DNA of 64,000 nucleotides from Oscillospiraceae bacterium (lineage in GTDB: Bacteria > Bacillota > Clostridia > Oscillospirales > CAG-272). The position numbers and the translations under genes were made by a program. Under the pieces are notes generated by a model. It had not been told where the DNA came from. It made no database searches and worked only from the letters and a program-made list of their open reading frames with translations. The stretch is taken from assembly GCA_015063845.1 (NCBI GenBank), contig SVTJ01000006.1, forward strand, positions 45,917-109,916, written 5' to 3'. This document shows, piece by piece, positions 1 to 8,825 of the stretch (positions within the stretch are counted from its first letter, which is position 1; every line of letters starts with the position of its first letter).

Positions 1-1
1 C

Positions 2-232
2 GACGTCTTTGCGCACGCTTTGTGCGTTATGCTGCCGCTCTCTTTGCTGTCCTGCATACTGTACCTCTCAAAGGGCAACTTTAGTGCGGAGGGCTTTGGA
101 GTGTTTGTTCTTCCCGCGGTGCTTGGCGGCGCTGTCGGAGGCTTATTGCTTGATAAGCTCAAAGCGGTATTTTTGAGAAGACTTTTTGCTTCTCTTGTGA
201 TAATTTCGGGAATACTTCTTATTGTGAGGTAG
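2..232 (+). CDS. TauE/SafE family permease, 5' part outside window
   Basis: The reading frame is open at the left edge of the window, so this is the C-terminal part (76 codons) of a membrane protein. It contains two hydrophobic segments separated by a short basic stretch (DKLKAVFLRR) and a Gly-rich turn (LGGAVGGLLLDKL), typical of the repeated half of TauE/SafE permeases, which move sulfite, sulfonates or other small anions across the membrane. It ends three bases before the next gene, which carries the same type of repeat, so the two short proteins probably work as one heteromeric transporter. The family assignment rests on the pair of genes more than on this fragment; the substrate cannot be told. 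Confidence 0.7.
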   Translation, partial: DVFAHALCVMLPLSLLSCILYLSKGNFSAEGFGVFVLPAVLGGAVGGLLLDKLKAVFLRRLFASLVIISGILLIVR

Positions 233-235
233 AAT

Positions 236-658
236 ATGGCAATAAATATGATATCCGCGTTTTTAATATCTCTTTTATCGGGGCTTGGGATCGGTGGTGG
301 CGGACTTTTTACCGTCTATCTCGCGCTTGTTTCCGATATACCTCAGCTTGCGGCTCAGGGACTTAATTTACTGTTCTTTTTGTTTTCCTCGGGCGCCTCC
401 GTTACAGTGCAGATTTTTCGCAGAAAAATAATGTTTACAGCAGTTGGTATAATGATCGCTTCAGGTATTGTGGGAGTATTTATCGGAACTATGCTCTCGG
501 GGTGGATAAACGGAGAATATCTGCGCAGGATTTTCGGAGTTATGCTGATATCGGGCGGAATAATCTCACTTCGGCAGTCTCTTTCTAAAAAGTCATCGAC
601 ATCTGACGCTCAAACCCGAGAAAAAAACACTTTGAACGACCAAAAAAGAGCAAAATAA
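236..658 (+). CDS. TauE/SafE family permease, short form
   Basis: A 140-residue integral membrane protein. The N-terminus has the family's Gly-rich first helix (SGLGIGGGGLFTVYL) followed by about three more hydrophobic segments and a charged C-terminal tail of some 25 residues. Full-length TauE/SafE proteins have about 240-260 residues with two such halves; here each half is its own gene, with a 3-bp gap to the upstream partner. That is a known arrangement in Clostridia. Likely role is anion export or import; no substrate can be read from the sequence. A strong intrinsic terminator follows. Confidence 0.8.
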   Translation: MAINMISAFLISLLSGLGIGGGGLFTVYLALVSDIPQLAAQGLNLLFFLFSSGASVTVQIFRRKIMFTAVGIMIASGIVGVFIGTMLSGWINGEYLRRIFGVMLISGGIISLRQSLSKKSSTSDAQTREKNTLNDQKRAK

Positions 659-714
659 TGACACAAGATATCACTTTGAGGTAAAGTATGACGAAAACTT
701 TTTTGCATATAGGT

Positions 715-756
715 CACGCGAGGGCTTTTTTGCGACAAAGCTCTCGCGTGTTTTTT
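715..756 (+). terminator. Intrinsic terminator after the TauE/SafE pair
   Basis: CACGCGAG at 715-722 pairs exactly with CTCGCGTG at 743-750, extended by an inner GC pair, and is followed by six T. It separates the permease pair from spoIIE. Confidence 0.85.
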
Positions 757-796
757 GGTAAACTGTATCTACGCTTAGCGAAAGGAAGTTTATGAT

Positions 797-3100
797 ATGG
801 ATGCAAAAGTACAAGAAATGAAAAAAGAACAGAGTATTGGAATGATAGGAACGTTTAAATACATTGGGAAGGCGATGCTGTGCGCGGCTATTGCTGCTGT
901 CCTCGGACGCGCCGCGCTGCCGTTTGGGTCGATGCCGCTCGCGCTGGCTCTCGTGTGCTCATCCTCGGTATACACGCTTGCCGCTTTTGCGGGAGCTTTG
1001 CTCTCGTCGATAGGAATGCCACCGAGCACAGCCGTCCCTTTGCTATGTACATATGCGGTGGCGATATTGCTTCGTCTTATATTTTCTCTTGCAATGCGTG
1101 ACGCGAGCTCCAAAAAGCTTTTGCCGCACGTTTTTGATGAGCCCGTATATTTGCGAGCGGTCGCCGCGGCTGTTGCGGCTTTCGCGCTTGGGGCTTACCG
1201 TTTGGCTATCGGCGGATTTCTATATTATGATTTGTTCGGTATGCTCATAAGTATGGGTGTTGCATCAGTGGGCACGGTGTTGCTTGCTCCGCTGTCGGGC
1301 ACAGTCAAGTTAAAAAGAGCGCGAACTTTTAAGATATGGAACGATATGGGATATATTGTGCTATGGGCGGCGACTGTGTTTTCTCTCAGAAAATACTCTC
1401 CTTTAGGAGTGTCGCTTTCCGTGCTCGTTTGTATGCTTGTCACGCTTTACAGCACAAAAAAGAGAGGATTGTCTTTTGGCATTCTTGTTGCGATAGCGTC
1501 GGGACTTTGCGTATCGGTAGTATATGCTCCGCTCTTCGTTTTTGCTGCCGTATGCTATGGCTTTTTATCGTCGGTCTCATCGACGCTCGGATGCTTTTGT
1601 GCATTCTTGGCGGGGATGTCTTGGGGAATATATATGAATGGTGTAGCAGCATTTTTGTCTCTTTTTTCTGCTCTTTTGACGGCAACACTGCTATTCCTTG
1701 TTACCGAGAGGCTGTTTTTCCAAAATACCCGTTCAAAGGGTGAGAAAGCGAGTGCACAACAAGAGATGAGTAAGGTGGAAAAGGTCGTTTCTGACGGCTC
1801 CGATATTGCGGTGGCTCGACTTGACGATAGCGCAAGGCGAATGAAAGAGCTGTGCAGATCCTTGTCGGATCTTTCGGAAAGTCTTCTCGGTGGTGCTAAG
1901 AAAGTGTCGGAAAGCAAGACGCCGATAGGCAATAGCTCGGTACTTTATGCAGAGATAGGAGACGGGGATGTCGTTGTCAAAAAAAGCAGTGTGCGAAGTA
2001 ACGGAAAGCTGCGCGAGGGAAAGGAACGCAACTTTGCACCCGACGATATTGCCGAGCTGTCATTATGCACGGCATCAAATGAGCGCGGAGAGGGCTTTGC
2101 TCTTGACCTCGCCGCCATATCCGACTATATTGCGGATATAATGGCGGGTAACGACAATGATTATCAGCCCGAAAACGAGCTTGCTAATGAGATAGGAGAG
2201 TATTTGCGAGAAAAATTGCGTATTCCGTCACTTCGCGTAAACGTTTTCGGCGGACGCAGACGGCGTATACTTGTTTGCTGTGACGATGCAGTAAGGCTTC
2301 GCGCCGCAAGCGCAAGGATAGTAAAAGAGCTCGGTAAGCGATTTGACCTTTTACTTGAGGCTCGAGAGCCCTTTGAAATAGGGGGATGCGCGTATGCTGT
2401 GTTTGAAAGAAAGGCGATCTTGCGCGTGAGCTTTGCACAAAGAAAAAGAAATGCCGCAGGGCAAACGATTTGCGGCGACAGTATAGGAACTGTGATAGAT
2501 GATGACGGCGGACGGGCATACGCTTTTATAAGCGACGGAATGGGCAGCGGAGAAAAAGCGGCACGCATATCGGAGCTGTGCGCCGCGTTTCTGGAGAAGC
2601 TTTTACCCATCAACGATGGAAACTTTGAAAGCATACGTAGCACGCTGTCGGTGATAAACGGTTTTATACGCCGACAAAACGGAAGCAGCGCGGATGAATG
2701 CTGCGCAACGGTCGATCTTGGTGTGTTTGACCTTGTTGATACAAAGGTCAGCTTTTATAAGAGCGGCGCAGCCCCGACTTTTGTATTCCGTGACGGCTCA
2801 CTGTTCAAGCTGAGAACGAGAAGTGTGCCGATAGGGATAATAAGAGAACCTGATTTCGGACGCGTCAATATGGAGCTTTTACCGGGAGACGTGCTTGTGA
2901 TGGTTAGTGACGGTATAACCGATGGCAGGGAAGAGAGCCCCGAGCTTTTCGAGCTTCTGCGTTCCCGACTGCTTACGCACAGTGCCGAGCAGCTCGCCGA
3001 TGCTGTCATAGCGTATGCCGACAAGATAGGCTGTACGGACGACGTTTCGGTGATCGTTGCAAAGGTGGACGATTGCTTGCTCGAAGAAAAAGCATCATAG
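797..3100 (+). CDS. spoIIE: Stage II sporulation protein E (membrane phosphatase)
   Basis: A 767-residue protein with the SpoIIE layout: a long N-terminal region of about ten membrane segments (roughly residues 20-310), a soluble linker, and a C-terminal PP2C-type serine phosphatase (about 560-767). The phosphatase motifs are visible: SDGMGSGEKA near 580, the SGAAPTFVFRDG core near 650, DVLVMVSDGITDG near 700 and the final CTDDVSVIVAK. In known spore formers SpoIIE sits at the polar septum, dephosphorylates SpoIIAA and so activates sigma F in the forespore. Length is close to the usual 800 or so. Start at the ATG after AAAGGAAG; a nearby ATG at 792 is out of frame. The gene is monocistronic between two terminators and is direct evidence that the organism sporulates. 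Confidence 0.95.
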   Translation: MDAKVQEMKKEQSIGMIGTFKYIGKAMLCAAIAAVLGRAALPFGSMPLALALVCSSSVYTLAAFAGALLSSIGMPPSTAVPLLCTYAVAILLRLIFSLAMRDASSKKLLPHVFDEPVYLRAVAAAVAAFALGAYRLAIGGFLYYDLFGMLISMGVASVGTVLLAPLSGTVKLKRARTFKIWNDMGYIVLWAATVFSLRKYSPLGVSLSVLVCMLVTLYSTKKRGLSFGILVAIASGLCVSVVYAPLFVFAAVCYGFLSSVSSTLGCFCAFLAGMSWGIYMNGVAAFLSLFSALLTATLLFLVTERLFFQNTRSKGEKASAQQEMSKVEKVVSDGSDIAVARLDDSARRMKELCRSLSDLSESLLGGAKKVSESKTPIGNSSVLYAEIGDGDVVVKKSSVRSNGKLREGKERNFAPDDIAELSLCTASNERGEGFALDLAAISDYIADIMAGNDNDYQPENELANEIGEYLREKLRIPSLRVNVFGGRRRRILVCCDDAVRLRAASARIVKELGKRFDLLLEAREPFEIGGCAYAVFERKAILRVSFAQRKRNAAGQTICGDSIGTVIDDDGGRAYAFISDGMGSGEKAARISELCAAFLEKLLPINDGNFESIRSTLSVINGFIRRQNGSSADECCATVDLGVFDLVDTKVSFYKSGAAPTFVFRDGSLFKLRTRSVPIGIIREPDFGRVNMELLPGDVLVMVSDGITDGREESPELFELLRSRLLTHSAEQLADAVIAYADKIGCTDDVSVIVAKVDDCLLEEKAS

Positions 3101-3108
3101 ATAGTAAA

Positions 3109-3143
3109 AAAACGCTTATGGCTTTTACCATAAGCGTTTTTTT
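3109..3143. terminator. Bidirectional terminator between spoIIE and the lipoprotein
   Basis: An 11-bp perfect stem AACGCTTATGG / CCATAAGCGTT (3111-3121 and 3128-3138) is flanked by an A-tract on the left and a T-tract on the right, so it can stop transcription from both convergent genes. Confidence 0.9.
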
Positions 3144-3154
3144 GCTACTTAAAA

Positions 3155-3694
3155 TCAGTCAACAAGCTCAAACTGAAGGATAGCGTATGTTGTATCGCTG
3201 AAGTAGGTCTTTACCTTTACGTTAAGAACACCCTCTTTGATGTAAGCAGACTCGAAATCATCTATATCGATAGTGATGTTCTTGCCCTTGTAGGTGCCGT
3301 AGTCGGATGTGCTCTCATCAACGTGGGTATAGATCTCAATTCCGTCGAGAATGCTGGTCTTTCTTGTGTAATGCAAGCGAGTGATCTTGCCATCCTTGAA
3401 AGTAAGTGTGTCATAGTACTTTTCACCCGACTGAGTGGTGGGGTTGTATACCTCGCTGACAAAAGCTTCCGCAACAGTCGCTGCGCTTGCTTTCGCCTGA
3501 ACTATACCTGCGTTTTCGGTAGCTTCGGTATCAAATGTATAACCGACGTACTTGTAAACGCCGTCCTCTACGGGCTTTTCGCCGAGCATTTTGTTCATGG
3601 TAGCCTCAACGTCGCAAGAACAAAGGGTGAGCATGGAGATCGCGAGAATAAAGGGAACTGCTACTGTCAAAAGAATTCTTTTAACCTTTTTCAT
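3155..3694 (-). CDS. Predicted lipoprotein of unknown function
   Basis: A 179-residue exported protein. The N-terminus is a lipoprotein signal: MKKVKR, a hydrophobic stretch, then a Cys-rich cleavage region LTLCSC at about residues 22-27, so the mature protein is probably lipid-anchored outside the cell. The mature part is acidic, Tyr/Thr-rich and predicted to be mostly beta strand, with a YKYVGYTFDTEA segment. I recognise no domain. It has its own promoter just after the stop of fakA and converges on spoIIE. SD AAGGAG lies directly upstream of the ATG. Confidence 0.75.
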   Translation of the reverse strand: MKKVKRILLTVAVPFILAISMLTLCSCDVEATMNKMLGEKPVEDGVYKYVGYTFDTEATENAGIVQAKASAATVAEAFVSEVYNPTTQSGEKYYDTLTFKDGKITRLHYTRKTSILDGIEIYTHVDESTSDYGTYKGKNITIDIDDFESAYIKEGVLNVKVKTYFSDTTYAILQFELVD

Positions 3695-3731
3695 AATGTA
3701 CTCCTTAAAGATTTATTGAGTTTATAAATAA

Positions 3732-3760
3732 ATTATACTCTAAAGGGATGGACTTGTCAA
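3732..3760 (-). promoter_or_regulatory. SigmaA-type promoter of the lipoprotein gene
   Basis: On the minus strand TTGACA (3755-3760) and TATAAT (3732-3737) are both perfect consensus boxes with a 17-bp spacer. It explains separate, strong expression of the lipoprotein from the upstream fak operon. Confidence 0.85.
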
Positions 3761-3770
3761 TAAATAATTC

Positions 3771-5417
3771 TTATTTCTCAACGGAAATAATGTAGCTGTA
3801 TATTGGCTGACCGCCACTTATCGCTACGATCTCTGCATCGGGAACGGCGTTCTTGATGATATCAAGTACCTTTTCTGCCTGTTCCTCGATTACTTCCTCT
3901 CCGTAGAATACGGTGATATAGCAAGCGCCCGACATCTTCTCGGTGAGCTTTTCGATACAGCTCTCGCAGGTATCCGCAACGCAATCGATAGCGCCGTCTA
4001 CCATACCGAGCATCTGACCGTCCTCTATCTTCTCGCCGCCGATTGTAGTATCTCTTACAGCGTGAGTTATAGACATACTCGTAACGCCCGTAACCGCCTC
4101 AGTCATAGCAGAGGTGTTTGTAGCTTCATCAGCCTCAGGGTCAAAAGCGAGCATCGCGCAAATACCTTGAGGAACACTGCGCGTCTCAAGAACGATTACC
4201 TTTTTGTCCTTGATAAGCTTAGCTGCCTGCTTTGCGACAAGATAAATGTTCTTGTTGTTGGGAAGAACGTAAACTATCTCAGCGGGAGTTTTGTTTACTC
4301 CGTCAATGATATCCTGTGTGCTGGGGTTCATTGTCTGACCGCCGAAGATTATGTTGTCCGCTCCGATATCAATAAAGGTATCCTTTATTCCGTTGCCCAT
4401 GCAAACGCTTACAAAACCAAATGTTTTCTCGGGAGCCGCGATCTCGTTCTTGGGCTTTGATTCGTTCTTATCCGAAACGATAGCCGAATGCTGCTTGCGC
4501 ATATTCTCTATCTTTACTGTCGCAAACATACCGTACTTACCCGCGTTCTCAAGTACAAGACCCGGGTGGTCGGTGTGAACGTGCACTTTGATTATTGCCT
4601 CGTCCTCAATAAATACAAGGCTGTCTCCGATACCGCCGAGAAATGCGTGGAATTCGTCTGCGTTGCCTTCTCCCTTGTACTCGTCAAACTTTTCAACGAT
4701 GCACTCTGTGCAGTAGGGGAAGGTGATGTCCTCGGTGTCAAAGCTTGTAAAGTCAGCCTCGGAGGGCTCGTTGTCAGCGGCAAGCTGCTGAACGGGCTTG
4801 TTGTTGAGGGAAGCGAGCATGCCGTTAAGAGCGGTCATAAATCCAAGACCGCCTGCGTCTACTACGTTAACTTCCTTAAGAATGGGGAGCTGGTCGGGAG
4901 TATGAGCAAGTGCTTCCTCTCCGACGTCAACTATATAAGAGAACAGACCGCGAACGTCGTCGGTTGCGAATTTGTTCTCCGCTACTGCGCGCTCAGCCTC
5001 TTCAGCACAGCGTCTCATGACCGTGAGAATCGTTCCCTCAGTGGGGTTCATAACTGCTCTGTATGCTTCGTCAGTACCTTTTCTGAAAGCACGGGCAACG
5101 TCTGTGGTATCTATCTCATCGGAATCACAAAATGCCTTTGACATTCCTCTGAAGAAAAGCGAGATGATAGCACCCGAGTTACCTCTTGCGGCGCGAAGTA
5201 TAAGCGAAGCTATCTTTTTTGAAAGCTCGGAAACCTTCTGCTGCGAGGGGTCCTCGTCAAGATTTTTAACAGCGTTGAGCGTGAGCGCCATGTTGATACC
5301 CGTATCTCCGTCGGGAACGGGGAATACGTTCATATTGTTTATGGCAACTTTATTGTTGTCAAGTGCGTTTGCTGCGGAAAGCAGCATAGCGTATAGTGCG
5401 GGTCCGTCAAGCTTCAT
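3771..5417 (-). CDS. fakA: Fatty acid kinase subunit A (DAK2/YloV family)
   Basis: A 548-residue cytosolic kinase. The N-terminal DhaL/DAK2 domain (about 1-200) has the ATP-Mg motif FPVPDGDTGINM near residue 33 and the helical NSGAIIS segment near 80; a middle domain and a C-terminal DegV-like lobe follow, matching FakA of Staphylococcus in length and order. FakA phosphorylates exogenous fatty acids bound to FakB, giving acyl phosphate for PlsX/PlsY. The partner FakB-like DegV gene ends 6 bp upstream, which strongly supports the assignment. plsY is elsewhere in this window (51.5 kb). It is the last gene of the MarR-ligase-DegV-fakA operon. Confidence 0.9.
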   Translation of the reverse strand: MKLDGPALYAMLLSAANALDNNKVAINNMNVFPVPDGDTGINMALTLNAVKNLDEDPSQQKVSELSKKIASLILRAARGNSGAIISLFFRGMSKAFCDSDEIDTTDVARAFRKGTDEAYRAVMNPTEGTILTVMRRCAEEAERAVAENKFATDDVRGLFSYIVDVGEEALAHTPDQLPILKEVNVVDAGGLGFMTALNGMLASLNNKPVQQLAADNEPSEADFTSFDTEDITFPYCTECIVEKFDEYKGEGNADEFHAFLGGIGDSLVFIEDEAIIKVHVHTDHPGLVLENAGKYGMFATVKIENMRKQHSAIVSDKNESKPKNEIAAPEKTFGFVSVCMGNGIKDTFIDIGADNIIFGGQTMNPSTQDIIDGVNKTPAEIVYVLPNNKNIYLVAKQAAKLIKDKKVIVLETRSVPQGICAMLAFDPEADEATNTSAMTEAVTGVTSMSITHAVRDTTIGGEKIEDGQMLGMVDGAIDCVADTCESCIEKLTEKMSGACYITVFYGEEVIEEQAEKVLDIIKNAVPDAEIVAISGGQPIYSYIISVEK

Positions 5418-5423
5418 AACTAA

Positions 5424-6281
5424 TTACCTCTCTGTTCCGATATAGAATACTGCGAGTGTTCCCGGACCTGAATGAGAACCGATAACAACGCCTGTGTAGT
5501 CGATAATAACTTCCTTAACTCCAAGCTCATTCTTGAGACGGTCTGCAAGATAATTTGCATCGTCTATGCAGTCTCCGTGGCAGATAAACATAATGTCCTT
5601 TTCGATGGCATTTGCCTTTGTTTTCTCAAACAAAGCATCGACAGACGCCTTTCTGCCTCTCGCTGTGCCCATTTTTATGAGCTTACCTGCGTTGTCAACA
5701 TGCATAACGGGCTTGATGCTGAGCATTGTTCCCACAACGGCGGTTGCGGCACTGACTCTTCCGCCTCTCTTGAGGAACATAAGATCCTCAACCGTGAACC
5801 AATGGCAGAGATGGAGCTTGTTTGCCTCAACGTAGTCGCGAAGCTCATCGATAGTAGCTCCCGCCTGCTTTTTCTTAGCCGCGAGATAAACGAGCATACC
5901 CTCACCGAGAGAAGCGCAGAGAGTATCTACTGCGTAGACCTTAGCCTCGGGATGCTTCTCGGCGATCTCCTCAGCCGCAAGTCTGCCTGCGTTGTATGTG
6001 TTGCTGAGACCCGAGGAAAATCCGAGATATATAACGTCCTTACCATCGGTTACTATTTTCTCCATAACCTCTGCAAAGGTTTCGCTGTTTACAGCAGACG
6101 TGGTAGCCATATGCTTCTCACTAAGGAATTTGTAAAACTCCTTAGTCTCTACCGAGCTGTTGGGTCTCGGCTCCTCGTTTTCCATAATAACCATAAGGTC
6201 AAGTATCTCGATGTCAAGCTGTTTTGCCATTTCGGCGGACAGATCCGTTCCCGAATCGGTCAGAATTACGTAATCACGCAT
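5424..6281 (-). CDS. DegV family fatty-acid-binding protein (FakB-like)
   Basis: A 285-residue DegV protein. The N-terminus VILTDSGTDLS is the family signature; the fatty-acid carboxylate contacts are expected in ATTSAVNSETF (about 57-67) and in FSSGLSNTYNAGR (about 90-102), both present. The C-terminal lobe has the SHSGPGTLAVFYIG motif. DegV/FakB proteins carry one fatty acid in a deep tunnel and present it to FakA. The gene is followed at once by fakA, which makes FakB the natural reading. Which chain type it binds cannot be told. A second, truncated DegV lies at 36.4 kb. Confidence 0.9.
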   Translation of the reverse strand: MRDYVILTDSGTDLSAEMAKQLDIEILDLMVIMENEEPRPNSSVETKEFYKFLSEKHMATTSAVNSETFAEVMEKIVTDGKDVIYLGFSSGLSNTYNAGRLAAEEIAEKHPEAKVYAVDTLCASLGEGMLVYLAAKKKQAGATIDELRDYVEANKLHLCHWFTVEDLMFLKRGGRVSAATAVVGTMLSIKPVMHVDNAGKLIKMGTARGRKASVDALFEKTKANAIEKDIMFICHGDCIDDANYLADRLKNELGVKEVIIDYTGVVIGSHSGPGTLAVFYIGTER

Positions 6282-6339
6282 AGTTTTTTTCCTTTCTTTT
6301 GTGCGGCGGACCGCGTGGTCATTGTCGACGCCTCAAATG

Positions 6340-8094
6340 TTATTTAACAAGAAATCTCTTGATCTTTCTGGACGAGGTCTTTTCAAACTCAACTTCTCTG
6401 ATCTCTACCTTCTTTATTTGCTTATGAGAAGGCAGACGCTTGTTGAGTAGGTTGATCTGCTTTTCGATAGTGCTGAGCATAACGCTTGCGGATGCGTTTT
6501 CCTTGAACATAGCCATATTCGGATAAACGATAGCTACGAGGTTTACGGTCGAGCCGCTCTGGCGTCCTACAACAACGCTCTCTGCAATATATTCTATATC
6601 CGCAAGGTATTCTTCGATTTCTTCGGGGAAGATATTCTTACCGTTTTCGAGAACTATTACGGACTTAAGTCTACCTGTTACATAGAAGTATCCGTCGTCG
6701 TCCATATATCCGATATCACCCGTTCTGAACCAGCCGTCTTCAGTGAAAGCAAGCTCATTAGCCTCGGGATTGTTGTAGTATCCGAGCATTACGTTGTCGC
6801 CCTTGATCTGTATCTCTCCCTCAAGGTATCCGTGAGAGCCGACATTTGTTCCGTCTATTCTACCCTGACAGCAGGGAACTGCGGGACCAACAGATCCGAT
6901 CTTACGAGCATAGTAGGGGGTAACGAACGTGAGAGGAGCGCACTCGGTGATACCGAAGCCTTCGCATATCTCAATGCCGATGCTGTCAAAGAACTCTATC
7001 ATCTTAGGATTGAGCGCAGCACCGCCGCAGACGATCTTCGAAAGTCTGCCACCGAAGGAATTCAAAACCTCTGCGAATATCTGACGGCGCTTGTCGATAC
7101 CTAACTTACGCATTGCGTGAGAAGTAACGATACCTGCCTTGAGCTTTTTGTCCTTACCCTTCTTTTTAGCCTCTGCCCATATCTTCTTATACATTGTATA
7201 TACAAAGAGGGGAACGAGGATAAGACCCGTGGGCTTAAATGTTTGGAAATTCTTAAGAACACGTGTGAGCGAGTCGTTGATGCAAATACGAACACCAAGG
7301 TCAAGCTCGCAGAGAAGAATAGCAAGCTCGTAGGTGTGGTGAACGGGGAGAACCGAGACGATGACGTCATCGGGACCGAAGTCAACGCTCTGGAGCGCGG
7401 AGTTTACGACAGCGAAGATGTTCTTCTGGCTGAGCATAACGCACTTACTTGAGCCCGTTGTACCCGAGGTGAACAGCATTTCCGCCAAAGTCTCTCTGCT
7501 CTCAATGGGGGAGAGCTTAAATCTTCCGGCATCAACGTCGAGCTTACCGCGAGCTCTCATAGCTCTGTAAGCTATCGTACCGGGCTGAGAAAGCTCAGCC
7601 TCATCGGGATCTATCGGTATAAAGTGCTTGAGAGAGCTGTCCTTGCTGACCTTGCCTGCAAGCTTACCGTTAAAGCTTGAGGAGTAGATGATAGCATCTG
7701 CGTCAACGCTCTCGAGAAGACCGATTATCGCAGAGGGCTCAAGCTCCTTATCCATGGGGATAGCAACGCTTCCCGTTACGAGTATTGCAAGATAAGACGC
7801 AAGCCAAGCTGTGGATGTTTCTCCGATTATAGCTATCTTTTTACCTGCAAGACCGAGCTGAGTAAGTCCTGCCGCGGTTCTTACTATTCTGTTATAAAAT
7901 CTTGCGTAGGAAAGATGGCAAAGATTTTTGCTCTTGTCATAATAAGAGAAAGCGATCCTATCTCTGTGCTTTGCGATTATTCTGCAAAGATCGTATGCGT
8001 CGAGAACTCGTTCATACTTTCTTTCGGTCTTAGGTCTCGTTATCATTTTGATCTCTTTCTTTTCTACGTTTGTTGACTGTTTTCCGTTATTCAT
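6340..8094 (-). CDS. Long-chain fatty acid AMP ligase (acyl-CoA/ACP synthetase)
   Basis: A 584-residue ANL-superfamily enzyme that adenylates a fatty acid and transfers it to CoA or acyl carrier protein. Visible motifs are the P-loop LFTSGTTGSSK near 205, GFGITECAP near 370, the hinge GWFRTGDIGYMDDDGYFYVTGR near 460 and the terminal Lys region (SSRKIKRF) that holds the adenylation lysine. The ATG at 8094 is preceded by AAAGGTG; a second ATG sixteen codons in has a weaker site. It sits between a MarR regulator and the FakB/FakA pair, so it probably offers a second activation route for the same exogenous fatty acids. Confidence 0.85.
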   Translation of the reverse strand: MNNGKQSTNVEKKEIKMITRPKTERKYERVLDAYDLCRIIAKHRDRIAFSYYDKSKNLCHLSYARFYNRIVRTAAGLTQLGLAGKKIAIIGETSTAWLASYLAILVTGSVAIPMDKELEPSAIIGLLESVDADAIIYSSSFNGKLAGKVSKDSSLKHFIPIDPDEAELSQPGTIAYRAMRARGKLDVDAGRFKLSPIESRETLAEMLFTSGTTGSSKCVMLSQKNIFAVVNSALQSVDFGPDDVIVSVLPVHHTYELAILLCELDLGVRICINDSLTRVLKNFQTFKPTGLILVPLFVYTMYKKIWAEAKKKGKDKKLKAGIVTSHAMRKLGIDKRRQIFAEVLNSFGGRLSKIVCGGAALNPKMIEFFDSIGIEICEGFGITECAPLTFVTPYYARKIGSVGPAVPCCQGRIDGTNVGSHGYLEGEIQIKGDNVMLGYYNNPEANELAFTEDGWFRTGDIGYMDDDGYFYVTGRLKSVIVLENGKNIFPEEIEEYLADIEYIAESVVVGRQSGSTVNLVAIVYPNMAMFKENASASVMLSTIEKQINLLNKRLPSHKQIKKVEIREVEFEKTSSRKIKRFLVK

Positions 8095-8108
8095 AATAAA
8101 TACACCTT

Positions 8109-8585
8109 TCAGTTATTTGCCGAGGAAGCTTTGTCATTTGACTCAAAGAATCCCTCCGCCTGCTTCAAATTCGCGCATATAGTGCCGAATACTCTATAAA
8201 AAGTTTCAATATCCTCAGATGCTATCTCTCCGCTTACAACGTCGTTGATATCAAGCACCAGCTGATTTATCTCCGCCGTTATTTTCGTGCCCTCATCGGT
8301 GAGGGTTATCTTTCTCTTGTAGCTTGTGGTCTCCGCGCTTTCGCTGACGTATCCTTTTTCTTCAAGCTCGTTGATTATTCGAGAGATCTGTGCCTTGTCG
8401 AGCTCACATTTTTTAGCGAGCTGAGTTCGGGTCATTCCGTTTCGCGACTTAAAAAGTACGCGCAAGCAGGCAGTATGAGTGCTTCCAAGATTATAGCTTG
8501 ACATACCGCGAGCTTTGAGCTTTGTTATGCTTCGTGACGCACCTGTCACGTGAGCCATAAAAGTTTCGAGCCTATCGTGCTCCAC
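8109..8585 (-). CDS. MarR family regulator of the fatty-acid operon
   Basis: A 158-residue winged-helix regulator; the recognition region (TRTQLAKKCELDKAQISRIINELEEKGYV, about 55-83) is clear and the wing carries KRKITLTDEG. It starts at GTG with AAAGGAGG seven bases upstream and is the first gene of the operon. FabT, which represses fatty-acid synthesis genes in streptococci, is of the same family and size, so a lipid-responsive role is attractive, but that is inference from the neighbours. The generic MarR assignment is firm. Confidence 0.85.
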   Translation of the reverse strand: MEHDRLETFMAHVTGASRSITKLKARGMSSYNLGSTHTACLRVLFKSRNGMTRTQLAKKCELDKAQISRIINELEEKGYVSESAETTSYKRKITLTDEGTKITAEINQLVLDINDVVSGEIASEDIETFYRVFGTICANLKQAEGFFESNDKASSANN

Positions 8586-8619
8586 CTATGAGCCTCCTTT
8601 CGCATTAATATCCATCATA

Positions 8620-8648
8620 AGAATACCACATTTTTGTTGAGTTGTCAA
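8620..8648 (-). promoter_or_regulatory. Promoter of the MarR-ligase-DegV-fakA operon
   Basis: On the minus strand TTGACA (8643-8648), a 17-bp spacer and TATTCT (8620-8625) preceded by TGG. It is the only good promoter found for the four genes. TTGACAACTCAAC forms a short imperfect dyad that could be an autoregulatory site. Confidence 0.75.
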
Positions 8649-8770
8649 CATCTTTTTGCTATTTTTTGTATATTGACGATATATTTTCACGTATCTATCA
8701 TTGTTATATAATATATCACTTGCGCTGAAAGCTATGCATAGGGATAAAAAACTTGGGTTTAGAGCAGACA

Positions 8771-8810
8771 AAAAGAGGGGAACTTCTTACAATAAGCTCC
8801 CCTCAAAAAA
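8771..8810. terminator. Intrinsic terminator downstream of murA
   Basis: GAGGGG (8775-8780) pairs with CCCCTC (8799-8804), extended by partly paired arms; on the minus strand the stem is followed by TTTTTGT. It ends the leftward murA transcript, and the A-run/T-run arrangement also permits function in the other direction. Confidence 0.8.
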
Positions 8811-8825
8811 GCAATACTTTAAAAT

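Noticed and set aside
730..742. Spo0A-box-like TTTGTCGCAA on the minus strand before spoIIE
   Set aside because: It has an extra base relative to the TGTCGAA core and lies in the loop of a terminator, so it is not a convincing site.
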